A stretch of 64,000 nt of DNA, from positions 186,001 to 250,000 of the forward strand of contig NW_026516678.1 of the NCBI RefSeq assembly GCF_025766255.1, in the 5' to 3' direction. Below are positions 46,772 through 57,316 of this stretch, in pieces (position 1 is the stretch's first letter; the number at the start of each line of letters is the position of its first letter). Source of the DNA: Zychaea mexicana. Taxonomy: Eukaryota > Mucoromycota > Mucoromycetes > Mucorales > Lichtheimiaceae. The notes beneath the pieces are model-generated. The model was not told where the DNA came from and did not search any database. It saw only the letters and a program-made list of their open reading frames with translations. Both the position numbers and the translations under genes were made by a program.

Positions 46772-48835
46772 TCATCCCAAGTTGCGTCCAAAATTCTGGT
46801 TCCATTTCAATAGCTCGTTAATATCTTTTGCCCAATCTATGCCGTCGCTGACTCGCGTAACACATGGTATGGGATATTTCGACATTCGGACCTAAAGAAA
46901 GAAGATAGCAAAGTCCAATTCAAACCATCAACAAATGGCAATATTCAATGGAGAAAAACTCGCACTAATTACTCCTTTTTTTTGTTACCTGCAGATATTC
47001 GCCTTTATCTAGTAGAAATATTTCCTGTCCATCCATGGATACCTCAACTTGGCTTCGGCTTGCATCACCAATCTGAATAAAGAAACCATCGTTAGCGCAC
47101 GTATGCTAAAGGTTTCATATACACACATACATGTAATTGGATTTTGGCACTTGGAGGTAGCAATACTGTTCGGAATGACAATGATCGTGGACAAATAGGT
47201 GTCATGACTAAACTTTGTACGCTTGGATGGACAATTGGTCCGCCTGCTGATAGTGAATATGCCGTTGATCCAGTTGGAGTTGATACAATCAATCTATACT
47301 TGCATAAACGTTTGTTCAAGGGTAAGCTACAAATATTTGTATTTCTTATCGTCTGTATACTCAATGATTGAAACTTTACCCGTCCGCCTATTGAGATATA
47401 AGAGAACCCATAATTTTATCAGCGTCACTATATAAACCTGATGATCTTGCCGGGTTTATAGTACATGCACACATACCACGCATTCGGTCAAATATTCCCC
47501 ATCAACGTAACATCCAATAGCAGTTAAATGTGGGTATCGTCCACGATGCAGTGATACTTCGTTCATTACTTGTCTATCGCCTTTTTTGTTATAGATCCAG
47601 TTTAGTCCTTGCCTTTTGTGTTGCGTCTACATACGCTGTTTATCAGAAAGTATGACTTGCCTACTTCCTTCCCATCCACGCTGATTCTCCTTCCATCTGA
47701 TTGGTGAAGCGAGCAAAATAATCGCATTCGTAACATCAAAGAAGCTTTTCCCGCCGTCATATCTGACAAAACATGCTTAAAATACTTGAATTCTAAACGG
47801 GGTTTCAGTGATACTGAGTTAGCGAAATCAAGAAGTCGTCATCCAGACCTTCTTCCATTCACCTCTCCCAACCGTCTTTTAGGTAATCAACTCACGAAAT
47901 GACATTAAAAATCCTAGCGTCCCAAGATTAAAGCATACAACAGGCGGAACGGCTTTTGGAAAGAGTGAAGATAAGTGTAACATTGTACCGTCTCCTCCTA
48001 AAGTGATAGCAAAATCAACTGTACGGGTATATTCTTGCCTTTGGCCTAATTTTTGTATTCATTGTACACAGGATCAGTGAGCTTGAAAGCATATCTATCT
48101 TCTGTTATCGGATAGGCTTTCTTCCAATAATGTTAAACTTTTTACTTACCTCGTGGTATGACATGAACAAATGGTAATCTATCCTGGAAGTGTTCAGCAA
48201 CACTAGGTTCTACAATTATATTCAAATCTGGGTACTCTTTATGCAACCAACTGAAATACATGAAATAGCTTAGTACACAATTAAATTTTCACGAAAACTT
48301 GTATGCCACTTTTTATCCACCAAATTACTTTGCAACTTGTATAAGTGCGTTTTCTGTCTTGATATCATTTAGTTTCTTAATGATTAAGACGTTCCGAGGC
48401 CGCTCTGTCCAGTCGAAAGCAAATTTGCCCCTGTCAATAAAAATCATATATCAAAGATCGGATTCATGCTTCTTTGCTCGTCTCCACGCGCGTATGATTA
48501 TCTTACCCGTATGTGCTACCGGGAGCTTGGAGAATGTTTGTAGTTTCTCGTGTTTTGATCATGTCAAACATGTTTTGCATGTCGCTAGAGCTACTGCTGC
48601 TTCTGTCTAAAAAAAGTGAAATTGTTATTGAATATTTGCTATGCTAAAAAAAAAAAAACATCACGAATTCGCCACTATTTAAATGAAAGGGAATTCACTT
48701 TGTACCCAGGGCCCATTGCTCGCGTGTTAATTTGAAATGAACTTTATCGGGTAATTCTGTTGTTCGTCGAAGTGTGCTGTAAGATCGAAGAGCCCATGTC
48801 CGAGCAGATCGTAAGATTATGCGGCAGGTAAGCAT
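46772..48835 (-). CDS. POS5: NAD(H) kinase, Pos5-type (probably mitochondrial)
   Basis: Eleven exons from the minus strand (48706-48835, 48507-48606, 48329-48430, 48150-48250, 47896-48018, 47661-47792, 47477-47607, 47380-47387, 47131-47293, 46989-47072, 46772-46891) join to 397 residues. The enzyme phosphorylates NAD(H) to NADP(H). Motifs: G-G-D-G-T (152-156), M-N-E-V, the [15 protein letters not shown] signature (274-288), T-P-I-C-P-x-S-L-S-F-R. The first ~20 residues are rich in Arg and Ser with no acidic residue, like a mitochondrial presequence, which fits Pos5 rather than cytosolic Utr1. Two details are inferred: an 8-base exon at 47380-47387 supplies the Ala-Asp-Gly of the signature, and the intron 47608-47660 uses a GC donor (G|GCAAGT). 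A longer exon between 48018 and 48150 could not be fitted in phase. Confidence 0.9.
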
Positions 48836-49083
48836 GGTGGTGATATTTTTTTCTATTGTTTAGGCATTCGCAAAGATTAAAAAAAGATCCGCCCGCTAAT
48901 CAGTGTGTCACCACCAACTATAAATCAGCATGACATTTGGAATCAACCAGAAAGTGACATTTCCATCATACTAAGTCCCACATAGTGTACATTTTTTCCA
49001 CCTACTGTTTTTGTACGTACATGCATCTTGGAAGGTTATCGATTATTCAAATCATGTTTTGAAAGCCTTTTTCTTCTTTATTA

Positions 49084-50295
49084 TTAATCATGATGCGCAC
49101 GTCGTTTACGCTCTCGTTCATCCCATTGGGAACGTTCATGGCTACTACTTCTCTTCTGCTGTTCTATCCGACTCTTCACTTTGGCGACATTTGCCAATGC
49201 TGCAGCCATGGCGGCCGATTGCTCCTGTGCTGGTTGTTTCTGTTGTTGCTGTTGGGGTAATGATGACGGTGATGGCTGTTGTTGTGGCTGCTGCTGCTGC
49301 TGTTGTGGTTGTGGTTGAACAAATGCAACACTACTTCGATTCTGTTGTGCCAGTGCCTTTTCTTCTGCATGTTTCCGTTGTTGCTCCAAGATACCGTCAA
49401 TGTATGCTTCTTGAGGGAACCCATGTGGATCAAAGTCGTCTTTCGGAAAGTTGCTGCCTGTTTCATCCAAGTCTATGAATTCTACCAGTTTGGCATATAT
49501 TCTGGGATTTCGAAATGCTTTGTTGTTTTGTAAATGGTCGTTCAATCTGTGTCCTGACGATCGAAGCGCTAGGAAATGCGCAATGCGTTCCTGTGAAATA
49601 GAGATAGCGGCACGGTCATAGTTTCAATAACAAATAATTATAGTGCTTATGGCAAACGTTTGCCAATTTAATCAATTACCAAGCGTCCAGGATCACAAGG
49701 CGTCTCTGGCTCTGCAGGAATACCCAAATTGTCAACACCGGCAACAGGTCTTGGTTTTAATAGTATTTTTCGCCTACGTGCTTTGTCGGTTGCATTTAAA
49801 TATTGGCGTACGGCAGCAGGAGCCTCATAGTCTATTCGTGCTTCTTTGATATCTGGGAAATTAAACATACAAATTTTAATAAATAAGGTCGTTTATAAGG
49901 GATGTTGCAAATTAATAGCCTTCTGTTAAACTACCTGCGGGTGTTGGCTGTCGTTTCTGTTATGACACGGATATATATGGTTAACTTAGAGAAAAGTAAC
50001 CGTACAATCTACGATGGATATGAGTTGTCGCAATCTGCTTACCAGCTCTATTGATTGTAGCGGTTTCTTTTCTTTGGAGTTTGTTTTTGGTGGTGGTGAC
50101 TGTGGTGGGGGATCTTTCGGCGATGTTCGCGTGTCTACAATTAAAAATTCAACATCACGTCCAAAGCTACAAAGAGGAATGAAACAATAGAGAAACTATA
50201 CCTTCTACAGATTGTTTTTTTAATTCTTGTTGTCCTTCAACTTCATTATCTTCTTCCTCATCAGAGTAATTAGCAAGACCCGCAAGCGCGTTCAT
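49084..50295 (-). CDS. SAP30BP/HCNGP-family nuclear protein
   Basis: Five exons from the minus strand (50202-50295, 50043-50134, 49935-49956, 49680-49852, 49084-49590) encode 295 residues. The HCNGP family (PF07818) includes human SAP30BP, linked to transcription repression and splicing of short introns. Visible features: N-terminal L-A-N-Y-S-D-E-E-E-D acidic start, a Pro-rich linker, I-P-A-E-P-E-T-P-C-D-P, then the family core N-K-A-F-R-N-P-R-I-Y-A-K-L-V-E-F and D-P-H-G-F near residues 150-190, a Gln-rich stretch and a basic C-terminus (R-E-R-K-R-R-A-H-H-D). The third exon is only 22 bases. The start at 50295 is the first ATG in the frame before the acidic motif. Confidence 0.85.
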
Positions 50296-51293
50296 TTTCT
50301 TAGGTGGTGTAGTTGATCCGGTGAAAGGGTTGATCTCGGTCTCCCTCTTGTGGAAAGCGAAGCATGGTAACTGAACTCCGACACCTTCAAAGAGAGTATG
50401 TAGTGAGCGATGTTAACGCTTCTTTGCGTTGCAACTTGTAGTGTAATCATTTTCATTTACTGTGTTTATGCAAGTCATGTGGACTATCAGCATTTTGCAT
50501 GAAAAGATTACATACAATTTGTAATCTATAGATACTGTACGTAATATAATTTGCGGTAAGATTGAACAGTGTGATCCATGTTCTACTACTGATATATTCC
50601 ATTTGCACAAACAGCTTATCCTTGGGGTTAAGTCTCATAAAGTGTAGTTGCTACAGCTAGACAATGATCTACCACAGTGGCAGCAGCTGCTTTTTAGATG
50701 AGGATGTTGATGGCTTAGTAATCAAAATAATAAGATTATTAGTTCAATCATATCACAGCTAGGTAAACCTCTCAGTTTGTAAAAAGAGTGCAATCCTGTT
50801 GTTTCCCCTGCGTCATCGCAGCCCATCGTATATTCCCCTAGTCCCAAATACCACAGCATATTATAGTGCGCTGTACTATCACACAACCTTGTTTTATTCC
50901 AGAAGAAAACGACAGCACAATTATAATCATCGGAATTGATTCGGCTTTGGTAGGCGTCACGAGCTGCATAAGAATCAAAGAACGGGTGGAAGCTATAAAC
51001 ATGCTAAAAGCTTGCGTGCCCACACCAGTTGATTATCTTTCCTTTTCCCATTTTCTTTTTTTCAAGTTTAGCTGCTTTACAGCTCTTTAACAGACCATTC
51101 TCTGTATACCGGTAGACCTCAAGCGAGCATATACTGTACCTACCATAAAATACCAACAGGGCTATACAACAACCAGAGTGGGATTAAACATATAGAGAAA
51201 TAACGAGTAAACGTGATCATTTACCCACCCACCACATACAGTTTCCACCTCCTTGCATCTTACAGCTTTACCAAAAGTATAAACGCGGTCAAC
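50296..51293. other. intergenic, with one possible gene fragment
   Basis: No complete gene. A short + strand stretch at 50866-51048 resembles part of a P-type ATPase (listed separately). The segment before 51294 is the presumed promoter of the sugar transporter. Confidence 0.45.
50866..51048 (+). pseudogene. possible fragment of a heavy-metal (P1B) ATPase N/P-domain
   Basis: One frame contains I-I-I-I-G-I-D-S-A-L-V-G-V followed by a helix-like R-V-E-A-I-N-M-L-K-A. This resembles the strand-helix in copper-type P-type ATPases (V-x-V-D-G-x-L-V-G-x ... E-A-x-x-x-I-x-x-L). There is no D-K-T-G, no G-D-x-x-x-D and no membrane part nearby. It would be a small remnant; the match rests on about 35 residues and may be chance. 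Confidence 0.3.
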
Positions 51294-53702
51294 ATGCCAA
51301 CAGTGAATTTATTGTCGTTTTTTTCTACTGTTGCAACTGCTACTCGCCGTTCCTCGTCTGAGCAGCAGCCGCTTCTTTCCCAGCATCAGCAACGACAAAA
51401 GTTTTTTGCAAAAGCAGTAAAAACATCGATACATCAACACCGCCATCCTATTTTTGACATGACGATCTGGACAGTAGCTGCAGCGCTTTTATCTTGCCTT
51501 GGAGGCTTTCTATTCGGTAAATTTAAAAGCGTTCTTCATATATGATTATGCAAGCTCACCGTGTTGTTAATGAGCATAAAAAATTGGTTGTGCTTATCAA
51601 TCGTCTTTTTTGTTTATCATCGTCACAATGCTTTTTGTAGGCTTCGATTTGGGTGTCGTTGGAGGTCTTTTTATAGCCCCTTCGTTTCAGTCGCATTTCG
51701 GCATCGATCCAAATGACACGATACGAGAAGCCGATATCAATGGCAGCATTGTTGCCGTTCTACAAATCGGTTGTCTGCTAGGAAGTTTGGCCGCCACCAT
51801 CACAGCTGGTACGTATTGTCTATCTATAAAGAAAAGTCAGATTCGATTACAGGCGTAACAATGACCATGATGATGATAGACAAGTTGGGCCGTAAATGGA
51901 GTATCACGATCGCAGCTGCGATATTCACCTTAGGGGGCATCCTACAAATACTTGGCGATGGTCTTTCCATGCTTTATGCCGGTCGACTCGTCGCAGGGCT
52001 TGGTAAATAATCTTGTTCTGTATGAACAGTTCCTACTTCTATTGTTGATACAGCAGCATTTTGCTCAGCCAATGTTTCTATAATCGTCTTTAGGGGTCGG
52101 TGCAATGAGCATGCTTGTACCTGTAAATAGCCTGAAGAAGAAAAAAACAATGCAAACAAATCTGCAGCTCTGTTATTTACATGAGGTCAATTGCTTGCAT
52201 GTGTAGATTTACGTTGCGGAAATAGCTCATCAAGACCAGCGAGGGATTCTAGGGGGATTATGGCAATTTTTCATTGCTGCTGGTCTTGCCATGTCGTATT
52301 GGACCAATTATGTCGTTCAGAGTCACGTTGCTGTAACAGATGATGCCCTATGGCGCATACCCTTGATCGTTCAAACGGTACCGGGCGTCATCATGCTGTT
52401 TGGCATGCCATTCATGTTTGAAACACCACGATGTCTCTGTGCACACGACAAGCTCGACCAAGCCCGCATTGTGGTGGGTCGTATACGCGGATTGCATGTT
52501 CATGACGCACAAGTGGATAAAGAGCTCGAACATATCCAAAGTGGCCTATTATTATTAGAGCAACAGCAACAACAATCCACAGCATCAAATCCTTCAACAT
52601 TTACAGCATGGCGTATGGTGTTTGCCCGTCAAAATCGACGACGACTGATTATCGGCAGTGCATTGCAAATGTTCCAGCAGTTGACTGGAACAAATGTTAT
52701 CAACTACTACTCGCCTATTATTTTTAGATCCATTGGATTATCATCCAATACGACCGAATTGCTGGCAACCGGGGTGTATGGTCTCGTGAAGATGGCTGTC
52801 ACGCTGATCGGGTTTTCATGTCTTGTTGATCGATGTGGAAGACGTAAACTGCTTATTGGTGGAGGTACAGCAATGGGTCTATGTATGCTATCCGTGGCCA
52901 TTTGTGTGGGTGCCCGACCTCCGTCAGTCATGGGCGATGCAGTGCATCCAGCCTCGTATGTGGTGAGTGTCATTATCGTTGCTAAATCGATCCTTATCAT
53001 TTATTTGTTGGCTCATTTGTAAACTACCGCTTATAGGGTATCGTATTCATGTATGGTACGTATAGCACAATTGTTTTTGAGAACAAGGACCATCTCTAAC
53101 CTCCTTCTCGAACACTTGTTCAGTTTACGCTGTATTCTTTTCATTATCATGGGGCCCTATCCCCTGGATCTACTGCTCTGAGATTTATCCAATGTGGTAT
53201 GTATCATGTTCAATTCCAACACTCAAGAGTGTCAATAACGTAATAGCAGTGATTTAAAAATAAACATTTTAAAATATGTTAAACTCTAGGATGCGCGCCA
53301 AAAGCACGGCGGTTACGACGGCTGTCAATTGGGCATTCAATGCCATCGTGGGAAAGTTCAGTCCACTTCTTCTAGGTAATGCGATCAGCCGTCTTAAAAT
53401 GACCACTAGATAGATTGTAGTTTATGCTAATTACATGCACAACAGCGAGTAGTACTCTTGGCACCTTTATATTCTATGGAATATGGTGCATTGTTATGGC
53501 AATCTTTTGCCTAGCGTTTATTCCAGAGACTAAGGTAACAAACATATGGTGAAGATGTAATCCAGATCCTCATGAAAAAATCACGTAGGGCAAAACTTTG
53601 GAAGAAATGGATATGCTATTCTCTACAAATCTACGAGAAATTGAAGGAGGATCTCAATGTCAGCAACAGCATCATCATTATCAAAAAGATGGTTTAGAAT
53701 AG
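51294..53702 (+). CDS. MFS sugar (hexose) transporter
   Basis: Ten exons (51294-51516, 51641-51808, 51853-52002, 52094-52122, 52207-52962, 53037-53055, 53124-53196, 53290-53375, 53446-53534, 53589-53702) give 568 residues with twelve predicted membrane helices. Sugar-porter signatures: F-G-F-D-L-G-V-V-G-G in helix 1, D-K-L-G-R-K-W in loop 2-3, I-Y-V-A-E-I-A-H-Q-D-Q-R-G in helix 4-loop, a weakened P-E-S-P-R site (F-E-T-P-R-C), Q-Q-L-T-G-T-N-V-I-N-Y-Y in helix 7, and P-E-T-K-G-K-T-L-E-E at the end. The ~50-residue N-terminus is Ser/Gln-rich, and the C-terminal tail ends in a Gln/His run. Exons of 19 and 29 bases are required to keep the conserved frame. Substrate is probably a hexose; not determinable. 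Confidence 0.93.
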
Positions 53703-53853
53703 GTTATGACCATCACACCATCTTCGTACAGAAATTGTTGGAAAAAGACGTCAATTTGATCTCCTGTTATTGGTGACACAATCACTTTAAAAACTCCTGA
53801 ATTGGAGGTGCTGCATCTTCCATTATTTTACCTTCTTTTTTTTACTCTATTTG

Positions 53854-56800
53854 ATGCATCCAATCTGTATATATATTTTAGCCTTTTACCCACTATATAC
53901 TGCTTCTACACTTATTCCATTTACCATTGCCAGTCATAGCCACGATTCGCACCATCGTCGTAACAGTAATAATAGATATAAGATAGACAAGCGACAATGT
54001 CTACGATTCCGTGAAAATGATGTCTTGTTGGATATGTGTCCGGCATTTGAACAAAGCGATCTGGATTCTTTCCAGGCACTTTTTCCCGATGTTTCCATCC
54101 TTTCCGGTTTAGGCCATGACGCCGATTTCAATCTACTTTACCCTCCCATGCTGCTGGACAGTAGTAGTCATTCCCACCAATACCAACAACAACAACGGCA
54201 ACGACTTGACAGTATCGGTAATAACAACGACCCTACTGCAATTCACGAGGGGGCAGCTGAACTGGCTACGTTAGAGCGTACACATGAACAGCAGCGGGCC
54301 AATAATGAACCTTCTTCATCACTCATAAAAGACCAGCCACGTGGCGACGCCTCATCCACTCCTGCAGTCAGTACGAATCACGAAAATCAGCAAAAATATA
54401 CCACCAGTAACATGGCAGCAGCAGGCTCTTCATCCTCGTCGTTTTCGTCGTCATCATATTCGACATCATCAACACAGCAGCATACCGCACAACAACAATC
54501 CGCATCGAGTAACGGCGATAGCAGTGGTAACAACAACCGAAACGGGGGCGGTCTACTATTGTCCTTTGAAGAACTACAACAACGCGTACTACAAAAAGAA
54601 AACAATGATCGATGGACTTCTAACAGTAATCGCAAAAGAGGAGGTGGAGGCAATCTGGGCCAAATAATCGACAGTGTCGATGGTGATTTCGCAGATGATT
54701 TCGGATCCATGTTCGAAGCCCGTCAAGGCCCGCCTGCTGCAAATGTTTACGACGAAGAGGAATACATTGAACCGAGTCGAGCTGCTGGCGGATCAGCCAA
54801 TAGCCATATACCCGGCAACAATAATAATCAAAACCAACAGCAGCAACAACCCAAATCATCCAGAATTGCGTCTGTACCCATCAAGTCATTAAAGGAACGG
54901 TTCAACTATGCGTCTATTGACTGTGCTGCAACAGTTCGAGGGGCCAACAAGGAAGCCAAAGGTGCTCAATCGATCGTGTACGAATCCAAGGATCAGTACA
55001 TGCTCAACAAGTGCTCGGCTGATAAATACGTCATCATCAATCTCTGTGAGCCCGTATTGATCGATACGATTGTGATGGCCAACTTTGAGTTCTTTTCCAG
55101 CACGTTCAGCGAATTTCGTGTCTATGTTGCTGACAGATATCCAACGAAGGACTGGAAACTGTTGGGCCAATGGCAGGCTCGTAACACAAGAGATTTACAG
55201 GTAATTCATCCTCTCACCCCATGCTTTCCTGTCAATCAAAAAAAATTATTTATACTTCCAATACGTTTACTTATTTGTTTGCTTTTTCTTTCAAAGGTCT
55301 TTAAAGTGAACAATCGTTTCGGTTGGTTTGAGAACATCAAAATTGAGTTTCTGAACCATTATGGCCACGAATATTATTGTCCATTAAGCTTGGTCCGCGT
55401 GCATGGAATGACCATGATGGAATACTATTATCTTGTGGAACGACGGGCCGGCGATGACGAAGATTACGAGATCGAAGACGAAATTTTATGGCCTAGCGAA
55501 GTGCGTAATGAAATCATCCATCCAAACATCGATACAGTCAATGACACGATGCCTATCATCCCTGAACAAGAAGATGATACTAGTGATGACCATGAACAAG
55601 CAGCAGTTATTTTACCGGTCAACGACGAAGATGATGATGAAAATTACATTGACAACAACATCAACGACAATATTGAAGCTGCCACGAATCCAGTATTCTC
55701 AACGCCAATCGCTGGTGCATTACCAGACGACTTGGAAAAAGAGGGAGAGCAGCCAACAGTAGGCATCGTTGAGAAACTAACGTTGGCAGATAACGAAGCC
55801 AGTTCAAGTGATATCTCATCCTCTTCTTCAACATCTCTCGTCATTCCATCGGCTGTCACAACAGATACTCCGTCCATATTGCCAACAGATGCAGTTACGT
55901 CCGAAAGCCAGAACGAAATGTCATCATCTTTAGCATCACCGGCGTCTTTCTCATCAAATCACACATCCGTGACTGTTGTGCCTAGCGATCCTACGATGAC
56001 CCGAGATAGTACTATCTTGCCAACGGATGATATATTGTACAAAGAATCATCGGTCGAAGAACAATCCACACCAGCTGCCTCTTTGAGCGTAAACGAAAAC
56101 GAAGAAAACCTTATGAATCATACTACTACATCTACGACCAGCGCCATTGCCAGCACGACCACTGGTAATAGTGGTAGTAACAGTGGTACTACCATGACAA
56201 CCAACGTTGGCTCTTTGCTTAATACGGCTATCAACAACTCTGCTCAAGCAACCAGTCGCGTCATGCCGAAACCAAGCAACATGTACAAAGACAGCAGTTA
56301 TACCCAGGAATCCATTTACAAGACGATCATGAAACGACTCAATGCACTTGAGCTGAATGCCACTTTATCACAACGCTATCTTGATGAGCAAAACAAGATG
56401 CTCAACGATGTGTTTATGAGTATGGAAAAGCGTCATCAGGACCAAATCGTATTGCTTTTGGGTCGACTCAATGATACAGCGTCGACAAGAATCGATGGCA
56501 TGGTAAGCTACCCATTACCGACTTCTCTATAGTATTATCCTCAACAAAAGCACGAGATAGTTATCTAAGAAATGGTAATTTAAAAGAAACGGCGGTATGA
56601 GCAAGCATACGACGAGCTACAGCAAATGACAGAAAACAATATGAAGGAAATGACAGCCAAAATGGCTTTATTGGCGGATCAGGTTAGAAAAGAATTCTTT
56701 TTATTTGCTATAATGTGGGCTTAAAGCCATCTTGCTAACCCAGTACTATATGATAAGATTGCATTTGAACGACGCGTTTCAATGGCCCAGTTAGTGATTG

Positions 56801-57195
56801 TCGTTATGCTCTTTGTATTTGTCGCGCTATCTCGTGGCACATTGAGCATTCTGTCACCGATTATGGAAGCGCAAGCTCAGGAACGAAAACGAAGAGAATC
56901 TGCTGATGCCCAAGCTATCCTTGAAACCGCACCATCGCCGAGGAAAACACCGACTCCTCCTCCCGTAGTAGCCATCACACCCGAATCATTACCTACCTCG
57001 CCACGCGAAGATGAGCGGCCGCGAGCCAATAGTCTGTTCCGTGATACAATTCCCAAGCCACGACGTCGATGGAGCGACAACGGTGATGGCAATTCAACCC
57101 TGGAGGTCGAAGCCACGTTTGCCAATGATTCATCCTTGCGTTTCCTACGCCGAAGAAAATCATCAAGTGATGCTGCGATTGTGCCTGAACTTTAA
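53854..57195 (+). CDS. mid-SUN domain protein (SLP1/SUCO type), ER membrane
   Basis: Four exons (53854-55200, 55297-56502, 56587-56682, 56758-57195) encode 1028 residues. A hydrophobic N-terminal segment (1-27) looks like a signal peptide. Low-complexity Gln/Ser/Asn regions follow, then a SUN domain at ~350-490 (F-N-Y-A-S-x-D-C-A-A near its start; C-P-L-S-L-V-R-V-H-G at its end), a long acidic Ser/Thr-rich region, a helical region with L-N-A-L-E-L-N-x-T-L-S-Q-R-Y (~830-880), and one membrane helix (~894-910). A central SUN domain with a C-terminal anchor defines the SLP1/SUCO group, which in yeast works with Emp65 in the ER. Intron 1 (55201-55296) contains no stop and is a multiple of three; family alignment says it is an intron. 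Confidence 0.9.
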
Positions 57196-57316
57196 AACCC
57201 ATTGAAGGTTCACGAAAACATACACACACACACACACACACGAAAAGTACATTTCATTCTTTACTTTAATATAATTTTCTTAATACACAATTTGTCGAAT
57301 TTCATATACATATTGT

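Noticed and set aside
48025..48120. Possible additional NAD-kinase exon (A-Y-P-I-T-E-D-R-Y)
   Set aside because: No donor gives the phase required by the G-G-D-G-T exon, and the family sequence runs directly from the preceding exon.
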